Positions 1 through 7,814 of a stretch of DNA of 25,376 nucleotides are shown piece after piece. The position numbers and the translations under genes are program-made. Source of the DNA: JANNRW01 sp031401815 (lineage in GTDB: Bacteria > Desulfobacterota > Desulfuromonadia > Geobacterales > DSM-12255); the NCBI GenBank assembly GCA_031401815.1, contig JANNRW010000415.1, positions 1-25,376 of the forward strand, read 5' to 3'. The notes beneath the pieces were generated by a model, which had not been told where the DNA came from, searched no databases, and worked only from the letters and a program-made list of their open reading frames with translations. Within the stretch, counting starts at the first letter, position 1, and every line of letters begins with the position of its first letter.

Positions 1-419
1 ATTCCAGCCCCGGCTGCACGGAGTGAAAGCGAAAAATCCATGAAGAAACCGGTCTCGGGGACGGGAATGCTCAAAGTCATCATGACGGCCCAAACCTTCA
101 TGCGTGCTTTCCATTCCGGCGGTACGTGGTAAGCCCCCAAAGCTTGCATGGCACGCTCATACCGCTCTGCTCCAAGGATTCGTTTGAGTGTGTCAGCATC
201 AGGGTATTGCATGTACGCATTGATGCGGCTGATCGTTTCCACGTCCGGCACCAGCTCCATTGCAAACACCGGACACGATGTCAGCTGGGAAATGAAGGCC
301 GCAGAAAAATCAAGCACCCTGGGATCCTCGCTGTGTATCGTTCCCAGCACATAACCCGCATCCGCACCGTCCCTGGTGATGCGCCAGAACACACCCTCTC
401 CAGGTTCTGCATCTGATGC
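1..419 (-). pseudogene. TraB/GumN-family protein fragment, cut at both ends
   Basis: Read from 419 down to the window edge, this frame is open for about 139 codons. It begins with ASDAEPGEGVFWRI and soon reaches GYVLGTIHSEDPRV, then FAMELVPD. The G-x-x-H motif (GTIH) followed by a conserved glutamate (MEL) is the hallmark of the TraB/GumN/Tiki fold, a putative metalloprotease family that is usually exported. The family normally starts with a signal peptide just before the first strand. Here the frame meets a TGA at 438-440 with no start codon after it, and the upstream bases belong to the amylase gene in another reading frame. The fragment therefore lacks its start and signal sequence, and its C-terminus lies outside the window. 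I am fairly sure of the family and confident that the 5' end is missing; I cannot tell whether the cause is a genomic deletion or an assembly join. Confidence 0.7.
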
Positions 420-1825
420 CTGAAGACCACTGCCGCGTCACGCCGCTCCCAGTAGCCATCTTCGATCTGCAATGTGATATCCGGAGAAGACGAGAGGTCT
501 GTACCGGTAAATCTGTAATTCGGATAAGGGGGGTAGTCGAGCTGAATGAACCAGTCAGGATGCTCCACGATCCATTTCGAATAAAGACCGGTGTGATTCG
601 GCACCATATCACTGGCCAGACGAATGCCCCGCTTGAGGGCTCGCTGCCGCAGGTTCCAGAGCGCTTCCTCCCCCCCCAGATCTGCTGCAATGGCATAATC
701 AAAAAGTGAATATGCCGAAGAGAGCGCTTCAGGATTACCGCAGATCTGTTTGATGGTCTGGGAGGCAGGGGAGCGCTCCCAGAGACCGATCAGCCAGAGC
801 CCGGTGACGCCCCAGCGGGCAAGCCGGTCAAGCTCGGCATCCGGTATCTGGTCAAGACGGGTGATGGTTTCACCATATCTGCCGGAAAGCTGCCCCAGCC
901 AGACATAGACCATCTTTGCAAGCAGCACGACATTGGGCATCCAGTCAGTATCGTCTGAAAAACACTCCGGCTCGGCATAGTAGTCATCTGCTCCGGGTAG
1001 TTGTCCCGGCGAGCCGAATTCCAGTACCGGCGCAGGGCCAGGTTCTCCCTGGGGTGAAAACAGTCCCCACTCCTCCTTCATGACCGCAAAAGCGGCGGAT
1101 ATCTCAGGCAATAACTCTTCAGGGAGAAGCTTTTGCCAGTTTGTTTTCATATACTCAAGCTGGCCATAGAGTGACCCCGGCGAAGCCTTGAGCGGGAGCC
1201 GCAAAAAATCCGGCAGGGGCAGCCCGGTCAAAGTCACTGAAGGGGAGTTGGTTAATGAACTTTCAATTCCAGAGGCAACAGACTCGCCTCCGCCTGCCTG
1301 AAAAAGCTCTGCCGGGTCAAGAAGGTCGCGAAAACCATCAAGAGCGTGGTTTTCAACTGCAAGTGACAAAAGGAGCATTTCGGCGACCAGCATCTGCAAC
1401 CTGTCAACAGGCGGTTTATCCCCCAGCCAGGCAACCGGATCAAGTTTCGGATCATCCAGAAACTCCCCCCCAGGGAAGAGTCTGCTAAAAGAGCTGGCAT
1501 AAGTTTTGAGAGCAGGCGAACCGGGCGCAATTCCGGCATCAGCCAGCAGGATCGACAGACCCTGAGTTGACTCCTTGACCAGATACTCCTTTATCAAAAC
1601 CCGCTGTATCGTGAGAGAAAGCGCATACAGGTTAAGTTCTCCGGCAGTAACAATGATCCCTTTACCGGAAAGCCTGGCAGCAAGTTCGCGGAAGAAGATT
1701 ATCCGTGGCTTGTTGCTTCTCTTTATGTCGAGATGAAGCTCTGCAAGTGAAAGTTCCACCCAGAGCGTACTGCGGATCTGAACGCTGTAAGGGAAATAGT
1801 CTGTGACAATATGGTATTTGTTCAT
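281..1825 (-). pseudogene. GH13 alpha-amylase-family protein, truncated
   Basis: The start at 1825 (MNKYHIVTDYF) is chosen because GGAGAG lies about 6 nt upstream; an upstream in-frame ATG at 1912 has no such site. About 467 codons look authentic: an N-terminal accessory region, then the beginning of the GH13 barrel with WGVTGLWLIGLWERS and the region I motif DMVPNHTG. Next come PPYPNYRFTG and IEDGYWERRDAAVVF, typical of a large alpha-amylase subfamily. Around position 425 the similarity stops, and the last 48 codons are an out-of-frame reading of the adjacent TraB/GumN sequence, ending at TGA 281-283. Conserved regions II, III and IV, which carry the nucleophile Asp, the acid/base Glu and the transition-state Asp, are absent, so the product should have no glycosidase activity. 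An intact relative would act on alpha-glucans such as glycogen or maltodextrin. Confidence 0.75.
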
Positions 1826-1928
1826 CTTCTCTCTCCATGATTTCTCGCTGGACAGCATATCATGCAATCGTGCAATCAACAAATTGTAATCTGGAAAGCA
1901 ACTATTGAGCACTCACTATTGATACTAA

Positions 1929-2016
1929 TGTCGCCCCTTCAGGGCTTGCTTTTTTGCCTGAAAAATCCCGTGGTTTACACCACGGGCTATATCATGTCAC
2001 CCCTTTGGGGTTGAAT
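1929..2016 (+). repeat. REP-like palindromic element, copy 1
   Basis: About 88 bp containing a short palindrome in TGTCGCCCCTTCAGGGC, a perfect stem CCCGTGG/CCACGGG around TTTACA, and ATGTCACCCCTTTGGGGTTG. The reverse complement of 7599-7686 matches it closely across its whole length, so it is an interspersed element present twice here in opposite orientations. No transposase gene is nearby. The type resembles REP elements mobilised by IS200-like tyrosine transposases, which is inference. Confidence 0.75.
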
Positions 2017-2104
2017 AAGTAGCCCTGAAAGGGCGATATGCCATAGCCCGTGGCGTGAGCCACGGGGAACATGAAAATAATTGTCAGCCCCAACGGGGCG
2101 GCAT
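2017..2104 (+). repeat. Further REP-type palindromes next to copy 1
   Basis: Continues the cluster with three more hairpin units: AGCCCTGAAAGGGC at about 2020-2034, AGCCCGTGGCGTGAGCCACGG at about 2045-2065, and CAGCCCCAACGGGGC at about 2085-2099. These echo the units of the preceding element in inverted order, so the pair can be read as two partial copies facing each other. No coding potential is apparent. Confidence 0.6.
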
Positions 2105-2126
2105 AATTCAGCTAAATAGATATTCT

Positions 2127-2286
2127 GGAACCTGATTATCCCTCATTTCAGCCAGACCCCAGAATTGTCATTCCCGAAGCGATTCTGATCGGGAATCTAG
2201 GTTCTAAAGTGCTGAAATCTGGATCCCCGACTAAGGATTTCGGGGATGACATCCTCGTTAGCTGAAGATTAGGGATAATCAGGTTC
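2127..2286. mobile_element. MITE-like element with terminal inverted repeats, ~160 bp
   Basis: The left end GGAACCTGATTATCCCT (2127-2143) is mirrored by AGGGATAATCAGGTTC (2271-2286). The similarity continues inward with TTTCAGC against GCTGAA. Inside are two smaller hairpins typical of proteobacterial repeats: ATTCCCGA...TCGGGAAT and CCCCGA...TCGGGGAT. AT-rich ATATT/AATATT flanks the two ends and could be a target duplication or an extension of the repeat. It has no ORF, so any movement would need a transposase from elsewhere. Confidence 0.65.
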
Positions 2287-2356
2287 TGAAATATTTCCTG
2301 TCAGACCCTAACCTGTCAGAATTATTTCTGCCGTTTTTTTATGTCATTTGATTTTC

Positions 2357-2370
2357 TTGACTCAGGTCAT
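2357..2370 (+). promoter_or_regulatory. Candidate HcpR/FNR-family operator
   Basis: TTGAC-TCAG-GTCAT is a near-perfect dyad matching the TTGAC-N4-GTCAA pattern known for HcpR-type CRP/FNR regulators of hybrid-cluster-protein genes. It is centred about 61 nt before the start at 2425. A weak -10 (GATAAG, 2391-2396) would put transcription near 2404 and the operator near -40, the class II activator position. The downstream redox and hemerythrin genes fit such control. The regulator itself is not in the window. Confidence 0.5.
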
Positions 2371-2424
2371 AAAGTTTATTGCAAAAAGGGGATAAGGTGA
2401 AATCATCAAAGAGGGGGAATGAAC

Positions 2425-2646
2425 ATGGAATTCAGAAACGGACTTGGAGATATGGCAATACAGGACGTCCTCAAGGAGCATGCACCAATAGGAGAGATTC
2501 TGGTGAAGCATGATATTGCTTGCGTGACCTGCAAGGTCGGGATCTGCCTCTTGAAGGATGTCGTATCGATTCATGGTCTCCCGAAAGAAGAAGAGCAGGC
2601 AATTGAACAACAAATTAACGACTATTTCACAACAAAAGGAGAATAG
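2425..2646 (+). CDS. DUF1858-like redox-disulfide protein
   Basis: A 73-residue cytoplasmic protein. The start at 2425 is preferred over the in-frame ATG at 2419 because GAGGGGG (2411-2417) would sit only 1-2 nt from 2419 but 7 nt from 2425. The sequence has GDMAIQDVLKEHAPIGEILV, then a redox pair in DIACVTCKVG and a further Cys in ICLLKDVVS. This pattern matches the hybrid-cluster-protein-associated redox disulfide domain (DUF1858 family), a helical domain with a CxxC motif. It is the first gene of a three-gene operon, ending 3 nt before the next start. A role in electron or thiol transfer during nitric oxide or oxygen stress is inferred from family and neighbours, not shown by the sequence. 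Confidence 0.75.
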   Translation: MEFRNGLGDMAIQDVLKEHAPIGEILVKHDIACVTCKVGICLLKDVVSIHGLPKEEEQAIEQQINDYFTTKGE

Positions 2647-2649
2647 CTC

Positions 2650-3102
2650 ATGGGAAATCTTGGTTGCGGCTGCCCAGGCAGCATGGCAAGGGTAATTGAA
2701 AGGGAAGAGAAAACAGACGAAGTCAGCGGGACAGTTCCATCGGAACTTCGTCAATGGCCGGTGCAGCTCCATCTGGTGCCACCATCTGCGCCTTACTTCA
2801 AAAATGCCGACATCCTCATCTCTGCTGACTGCGTTGCTTTTGCCATGGGGGATATGCACCGGCAGCTGCTGAAAGGTAAAGCTCTCGCCATCGCCTGCCC
2901 GAAGCTGGACGATACCGGCAACTATGTAGACAAAATGGCGCAGATTTTCACCACCGGCGAAGTAAAGAGCGTTACAGTCGCCATTATGGAGGTCCCCTGC
3001 TGTCGGGGTCTGGATGTCATGGTAAAGCAGGCGCTTGCCCAAAGCGGCCGGGATATCCCCTTTGAAACGATAGTAATCGGTATTGACGGCGAAAGAAGGT
3101 AA
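2650..3102 (+). CDS. CGCPG-motif Fe-S-associated protein
   Basis: 150 residues, preceded by AAGGAG at good spacing. It starts MGNLGCGCPGSMARVIE, where the CGCPG-x-x-x-R motif is a probable metal or cluster site. The body contains LRQWPVQLHLVPPSAPYF, ADILISADCVAFAMGD, LAIACPKLDD and VAIMEVPCCRGL, giving several conserved cysteines. The same sequence block occurs in proteins usually annotated as 4Fe-4S ferredoxin or iron-sulfur cluster-binding oxidoreductase. This protein has no separate CxxCxxC ferredoxin domain, so it is the domain on its own. It sits between the redox-disulfide gene and the hemerythrin gene with gaps of only 3-4 nt, so the three are almost certainly co-transcribed. Its biochemical activity is not established. 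Confidence 0.7.
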   Translation: MGNLGCGCPGSMARVIEREEKTDEVSGTVPSELRQWPVQLHLVPPSAPYFKNADILISADCVAFAMGDMHRQLLKGKALAIACPKLDDTGNYVDKMAQIFTTGEVKSVTVAIMEVPCCRGLDVMVKQALAQSGRDIPFETIVIGIDGERR

Positions 3103-3106
3103 ATCA

Positions 3107-3658
3107 ATGAAAACAGATATAACCAAAGCCCTGGTAACGGAACATATACTGATCAAGCGGATGCTCACTCTGATCGAAAAAATTGCCCCGCTCACTGCCA
3201 GAGGAGAATTTACCGACTGGCAGTTCTACCTGGACGGCGTTGACTTCATCCGCCAGTATGCCGACCGTTTCCACCATGCCAAGGAAGAGGATATCCTCTT
3301 CGAAGCTCTGATCAAAAACGGCATGCCCAGAGAGAACAGCCCGGTTGCGGCAATGCTGATGGAGCACGACATAGGCCGTGCCTATGTCAAATCCATGGAA
3401 GAGGCAGCGCTGCTTGCACAAAAGGGGGTCAGCGGACAGGAAGAGTTCATAGCCGCCAACGCCCTCGGCTATGCTGCGCTCTTGAGGGATCACATCTCCA
3501 AAGAGGATGAGATCCTCTATCCACTAGCCGAGCGGGTCATTCCGGAGAGCATGCGTGAGGAGATCATTAAAGGGTATGTACGGGCAGAGGCCGCAGTAGC
3601 AGCTGACTTTACAGAAAAGTATGAAAGGATTGTGGAGGGGTATGAGAGGGTGAGCTGA
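3107..3658 (+). CDS. Hemerythrin HHE cation-binding domain protein
   Basis: 183 residues from the ATG at 3107, which has GAAAGAAGG just upstream and lies 4 nt after the previous stop; an in-frame ATG at 3083 would overlap the preceding gene. The di-iron ligand pattern of HHE hemerythrins is visible: TEHILIKRM near residue 11, FHHAKEEDILFEAL, MEHDIGRAYV, and DHISKEDEILYPLAE. The fold is expected to be a four-helix bundle binding two irons through His, Glu and Asp, able to bind oxygen or nitric oxide. As the last gene of the redox operon it fits the idea of a nitrosative or oxidative stress module. There is no signal peptide, so it should be cytoplasmic. Confidence 0.88.
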   Translation: MKTDITKALVTEHILIKRMLTLIEKIAPLTARGEFTDWQFYLDGVDFIRQYADRFHHAKEEDILFEALIKNGMPRENSPVAAMLMEHDIGRAYVKSMEEAALLAQKGVSGQEEFIAANALGYAALLRDHISKEDEILYPLAERVIPESMREEIIKGYVRAEAAVAADFTEKYERIVEGYERVS

Positions 3659-3675
3659 GGGCTCTGGGCTCTGGG

Positions 3676-3736
<61 letters not shown>

Positions 3737-3750
3737 AATAGTTCGCTTTT

Positions 3751-3939
3751 TCATTCAAGAGTGCATATTTTGCCAACTACCGCGTTGCTCCAGTCAATGA
3801 TTTCCGGAATATCTGACGTATCAATTCCTTCATCATTCATCGTCGCCAGGGTCTTTAGCTCTTTCTCAATTTCAGGGGTTATGGTGCCGTCTGAAGTAAT
3901 TTTCACCATAACAGGTGTTTCTATTTCAACCGTTTTCAT
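3751..3939 (-). CDS. Small antitoxin-like protein
   Basis: 62 residues starting MKTVEIETPVMVKI; the ATG at 3939 has AAAGGA six bases upstream. The frame stays open further upstream, but that part has no ribosome site and is a misreading of the regulator gene. The C-terminal block GIDTSDIPEIIDWSNAVVGK is a recognisable tail seen in small BrnA-like or other antitoxin-type proteins that occur beside toxins. No toxin ORF is adjacent: the upstream gene is the interrupted winged-helix regulator, 52 nt away, and downstream is the 7-mer repeat. It may be an orphan. Antitoxin assignment rests on the tail alone. Confidence 0.55.
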   Translation of the reverse strand: MKTVEIETPVMVKITSDGTITPEIEKELKTLATMNDEGIDTSDIPEIIDWSNAVVGKICTLE

Positions 3940-3991
3940 ACTGTTTCCTTTCGTGACTTGTCGGGCGTCTGGCATTGCGTCCTGAGGCAAT

Positions 3992-4518
3992 CTAAGAAGC
4001 CAGCCGCACAGTAGCTGTGAATTCATCCCACGGTACGCAGTATTTACCGGATTCAGTCTTTTCCACCAATCCCGCACTCTCCAGAGTCTTAACATCCTGA
4101 AACACATTCTTGTAATGCCGGTGCAGATGGATTGCAAGGGCATTGATGCTGATACAGCCGACCTAGGAGTCTGTCGGGCTTGGGAAATCAAAGCGAAAAT
4201 TCGGCTGGGCGAGGGCAGATTTTGTCGATTTTGAAGGTCAATAGTTGTTCTATTGACCAAGAAAGCGGCGAAATATGAACCGTTCAGGCGGATTTGCAGC
4301 TGATTTATTCCAAGTCCGACAGCCTCCTAGTGCAACTCCTGCAAGAGCTGGAGGCGTTTGGGAGTACAGTAACGGTAAAAAGTTTCCAGATCCGGGAAGG
4401 AAACCCTTTCAACGGTTTTTTCAGGGATAATCCCCTGATCAATTTTTTCGGCCTGGGCAAAGAAATCAGCGAAAAACTCTTCCTCAGCTTCAATCTTCAC
4501 TTTAAAATCCCTGTTCAT
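3992..4518 (-). pseudogene. MarR-like winged-helix regulator split by a MITE
   Basis: The N-terminal half starts at 4518 (MNRDFKVKIEAEEEFFADFF) with AAAGGAG upstream and runs to TPKRLQLLQELH, where a TAG at 4327-4329 ends it at the edge of the inserted element. The C-terminal half resumes after the element, in the same frame as the empty site would have, as GCISINALAIHLHRHYKNVF, then DVKTLESAGLVEKTESGKY and VPWDEFTATVRLAS, ending at TAG 3992-3994. Together they make a typical small HTH protein with an S-I-x-x-L-A recognition helix and a wing, a group often found in toxin-antitoxin-like pairs. The first half alone lacks the DNA-binding helix, so the gene should be inactive. The insertion looks recent because both halves read cleanly. 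Confidence 0.8.
4163..4330. mobile_element. 168-bp MITE with ~21-bp terminal inverted repeats
   Basis: The ends CTAGGAGTCTGTCGG (4163-4177) and CCGACAGCCTCCTAG (4316-4330) are inverted repeats, extending to 21 bp with two mismatches (4163-4183 against 4310-4330). CTAG or TA at both ends may be the target duplication. A perfect internal hairpin GGTCAATAG-TTGTT-CTATTGACC lies near the middle. There is no ORF, so it depends on a transposase elsewhere. The internal hairpin and termini look like a shortened derivative of a full insertion sequence, but I cannot name the family. Confidence 0.8.
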
Positions 4519-4555
4519 TTTAGATATCTCCTTTTGTGCTTCTCCAGCTTAACAA

Positions 4556-7519
4556 CTACCCTTCACTGAAATTCCTTAGCAGATGCAGCCTCAATTCATC
4601 TTCAAAAGCACTCTCCCTGTCCCCGCGATAGACCAGTGACGAACCGATCTCTGCTGCAAGAATGGCAGAGAGATACTTTTGGGGGAGTTTTTTAATGCGC
4701 GGCCGGTACTTTGGCTCTTCGGCCAGCATCCGGGGGAGGTGGGCAAGGATGACTCTTTTATACTGCGGCTGACCGGCAAGCTCGGGTCTTGCCTGAAAAA
4801 AGCGGAAAAGTTTTGCATAGTTGCAGTTTACTTCGTTGCTGATGGCATCTGATATCTCTGTGCAGAACGCTCCGGGCTGCTCGCGCCTTCTTTTGAGAAT
4901 CAGCCTGGCCTCATCCTCAGCCCGTTTTTCCAGAATCTTCAGCACATCCCCCACGTACCGCTCTTTTACCGCCAGGAACTCTTCCGGTGACAGGAGCAGA
5001 TTGGCAATGATCTCGTAGGATGACGAAATAACCCCGCACTTGTTGGCCGAGGCATCACGCATAATGATGATGCCACGCTTTTGCAGCTCTCCCCTTGCTT
5101 CCGGAGTAATGAAAGAGTTTGCACCTTCGACAATGGCTCTTGAAGATGGAGTCCCGTCCGGCAGAAAAAACTTCTCCCAGTTGCTTGCATCAATCGTCTC
5201 CGGCCTTCCGCCTGCCGGAATGAAAAGATCTGCCCTGACCTTGAACGGCAGATCCGCATACTCCCTGGAAAATTCGTCAACTGAAACCCACTCCTCCAGT
5301 AACTCTCCAGCCACGCGACTGACCTTCCGGTACATTTCCCGCAATCCGTCCCTGCGGCTATGGCTCCTGAAGAGCATATACCCTCCATTATGAAGCCTGT
5401 CAGGGGAGAATGCGTCCAGATCCTCCCTGAGGATTATCCTTCCCAGCTCCGGGTGATCCGCCCCTTCCGGATCAAAGAGCGCCGCAGTACCATCCAGAAT
5501 CAGGGTAATCTTCACCTTCGGCGAACGCTCCAGGAGCAGACGCATGGCATTGCCTGCCACATCGCCATTGGTTCCGCCGGTAAATTTCACACTGTACTGA
5601 TCCCTGCGAATATCCAGACCCAGCTCCTGCATGGTTATTTCAGCAAACTTGATCACCCCGGCAGAGGTTACTCCATACTCCTTGTGGTTTATCCCGACTC
5701 TCTTGCTGGACATCAGCCCGATACCAAGTATATAGCCCCGTTTGCGGGAGAGCCAGGCAATCGCCTCCACCATGGAGTCGTGCATGTTTTCGTCAGGCCC
5801 AAGCTCGATCGGCTCATCCTCCATGTAGTAATCAACCACTCTTGGATGGGCTGCAACCCCGTTTCTGGTAACGAAAATATCGAGGAAAGCATTGGTTATC
5901 CCGTACTGTAGTTTGAAGAGCCGCCACTCCTCACTCTCCTCACTGCGCCCGCCTCTCCTGTCTGACATGTCCAGAATGGTCACCAGTTTTGAACCCCCCT
6001 CGTAAATATCCTTGTTCTTCAACTGTTGGGTATGAGCAAGAACAAAATTCTCCCGGAACAGGTTGTTCGCATTGGTAGTGTAATCGTCCTTACTCCTGGC
6101 GATTACTGTTCGCCACCCCCCCCTGGCAATGTCTGAAAAGCCTATGTGATAACCAAAACCGAATCTGCTGAAGAAAAAGGTAATCCGGAACGGCAACACT
6201 GCGGGGAGATCAGAGGTTGCCTCCCCCCCCAGTTCGGCCAGATAGGCCGGATCAAGACGGAAGGCCAGCGCCTGCTTCTCTGTTACAAAGAGATTTGTTT
6301 TCAGGGTATTTGTGATGAACGCGAGACAGCATCGAAAGATCGAGCCGCGCACTTGATCAAGATATCGATGGCCTGTATTATAACTTCTTACTGCCTCTCT
6401 CGCCTCCAGGAGCAACTTCTGGTAACTGCTCTCCCGATCAGCCAGATCCGGATTGAATCTGGTTTTCAAAAGAGCCGATAACTGAAGTGATATCTCCGGA
6501 TGGGAGTGAAAAGCGCTCTGCACATCCTCAAGGCCAAAGCGGTCAGGCTGATTATGAGCCAGGTTGGTGTGGCAAAAGGCGATGAAGGCATTCATAAGGA
6601 CAGCATCCTCCCCTTCCATCATGCCGGTTGTGACAAACTCGCGGTAACTGTTGGAGCGGGTCGCCAGTATCTGGGTGGCGGAAAGCTCGCAACGGAGCCG
6701 GGCAAACTGGTCGCACCCCTTATCCAGCAGACCGCCATCGCGCCGCCGTACATAGAAAGTGCCGAGAAAGTACGGATGAATGCCGTTACTTATCGTCAGA
6801 CAGTAGGCTCGGCCAACTGCAAGATCTAGCCGATTGAACACCTCCATTATCTGTAGCAGAAAATCATGCTGAGGGGGGTTGCCTACTGCAAAAAGGACCC
6901 GGTACTCGACTCCGCCCGGCATCTCTTCCAGCCCAAGATAAAAACCGTTGTTAAGGTTACCGCGCTGGAAGAGAAGAAGGATCTGGGCGACACGTGCAGC
7001 AGGGGAGATCCGGACATAATTCTCGTTATTAAGCCAGAGAATCCGGAGAAGCCGGTCAAACTCCTTCATATTGAAGGCCGGGAAATTATTGCGAAGCTCT
7101 CTGGCTATCCTGCGCCTTATCCCGAGCGGGACTTCGACACCTTTACCGGCAAGAATCTCCTGATTGCTTTTTCTATCAAACTCGAATCTCTGAATCTCCA
7201 GAGTCTGATCCCGATCCGGGAGAACTCCGGTTGAATGGGAAATAACAGCATAGGAGATCTCCTGTTCATCAACCCGGCGAAGGGTCTGATAAAGTGATCC
7301 GGGGTGATTGACCACAGCCATAATCAGCGCTTTATCGCGATCAGCAAGAATCAGCCTCCTGTTTTCACGAAGAGTGCCGAGCTCCCTCTCCAGAATAGCG
7401 TTGGCCAGCGACTCGTCCTTCATGGAGATAAAATAGTAGGGATTCATCTGTTCCCTGAGCCAGCGGCGGTTTGCAGCCAGAGCGCCAGCGGCTGTTCTGT
7501 TCTCGATTGATTTTATCAT
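4556..7519 (-). CDS. NAD-dependent glutamate dehydrogenase, large type
   Basis: 987 residues, starting at 7519 with AAAGGAG 8 nt upstream. It should interconvert glutamate and 2-oxoglutarate plus ammonium with NAD in the cytoplasm. The N-terminal half (about 1-440) is the long regulatory region of large bacterial GDHs. The catalytic core follows: SDIARGGWRTV near 462-472, the probable active-site lysine in YEGGSK at about 511, GPDENMHDSM at 574-583, and the Rossmann loop GGTNGDVAGNAM near 648-659. The length suits the roughly 1000-residue group found in Geobacter-like organisms and is shorter than the 1500-1600-residue bacterial GDH. The substrate could be another amino acid of the Glu/Leu/Phe/Val family, but the size and GPDEN context favour glutamate. 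It stands alone; the split regulator follows after 37 nt. Confidence 0.88.
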   Translation of the reverse strand: MIKSIENRTAAGALAANRRWLREQMNPYYFISMKDESLANAILERELGTLRENRRLILADRDKALIMAVVNHPGSLYQTLRRVDEQEISYAVISHSTGVLPDRDQTLEIQRFEFDRKSNQEILAGKGVEVPLGIRRRIARELRNNFPAFNMKEFDRLLRILWLNNENYVRISPAARVAQILLLFQRGNLNNGFYLGLEEMPGGVEYRVLFAVGNPPQHDFLLQIMEVFNRLDLAVGRAYCLTISNGIHPYFLGTFYVRRRDGGLLDKGCDQFARLRCELSATQILATRSNSYREFVTTGMMEGEDAVLMNAFIAFCHTNLAHNQPDRFGLEDVQSAFHSHPEISLQLSALLKTRFNPDLADRESSYQKLLLEAREAVRSYNTGHRYLDQVRGSIFRCCLAFITNTLKTNLFVTEKQALAFRLDPAYLAELGGEATSDLPAVLPFRITFFFSRFGFGYHIGFSDIARGGWRTVIARSKDDYTTNANNLFRENFVLAHTQQLKNKDIYEGGSKLVTILDMSDRRGGRSEESEEWRLFKLQYGITNAFLDIFVTRNGVAAHPRVVDYYMEDEPIELGPDENMHDSMVEAIAWLSRKRGYILGIGLMSSKRVGINHKEYGVTSAGVIKFAEITMQELGLDIRRDQYSVKFTGGTNGDVAGNAMRLLLERSPKVKITLILDGTAALFDPEGADHPELGRIILREDLDAFSPDRLHNGGYMLFRSHSRRDGLREMYRKVSRVAGELLEEWVSVDEFSREYADLPFKVRADLFIPAGGRPETIDASNWEKFFLPDGTPSSRAIVEGANSFITPEARGELQKRGIIIMRDASANKCGVISSSYEIIANLLLSPEEFLAVKERYVGDVLKILEKRAEDEARLILKRRREQPGAFCTEISDAISNEVNCNYAKLFRFFQARPELAGQPQYKRVILAHLPRMLAEEPKYRPRIKKLPQKYLSAILAAEIGSSLVYRGDRESAFEDELRLHLLRNFSEG

Positions 7520-7553
7520 CGGGTTGGCTCCTTTAACCTATAAGCGGCATTTG

Positions 7554-7774
7554 AAACACAGAGACATTGAGACGCAGAGGAAATCGTTGAGATTACTTAT
7601 TCAACCCCAAAGGGGTGACATGATACAGTCCGTGGTGTAAATCACGGGGGTTTTAGCCAAAACGAAAGCACTGAAGGGGCGACATGAGAATACATAATGG
7701 GTGCTGAATAGTTACCTTATAATTAATCTATCTCTCTGTAATGATTATCTCCGTGCCTCTGTGCCTCTGTGTTT
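7554..7774. repeat. Composite inverted repeat of CACAGAG-type units
   Basis: The left arm AAACACAGAGACATTGAGAC... (7554-7580) is complementary to the right arm CCGTGCCTCTGTGCCTCTGT... (7751-7774). Both are built from short CACAGAG(G) units, so the arms are imperfect tandem repeats facing each other. The REP-like copy 2 lies between them. It fills most of the gap between the divergent glutamate dehydrogenase and DUF2721 genes. Confidence 0.7.
7599..7686 (-). repeat. REP-like palindromic element, copy 2
   Basis: The reverse complement reads ATGTCGCCCCTTCAGTGC..., then CCGTGATTTACACCACGG and ATGTCACCCCTTTGGGGTTG, aligning end to end with 1929-2016. The central stem is less perfect than in copy 1, so this copy has decayed more. 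Confidence 0.75.
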
Positions 7775-7814
7775 AATGCGTTTTCTTGGTTTACTGTGAA
7801 GGATTTGTAACTAC

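Noticed and set aside
281..420. The amylase reading continuing to the stop at 281
   Set aside because: The last 48 codons have no amylase-like pattern, while another frame of the same DNA is a clear TraB/GumN sequence.
2362..3195. Minus-strand frame of 277 codons across the redox operon
   Set aside because: It lies antisense to three recognisable genes and its translation shows no family pattern.
3751..4260. A single 169-residue minus-strand protein
   Set aside because: Only the last 62 codons look authentic and have a ribosome site. The upstream part reads the MITE and the regulator gene in the wrong frame.
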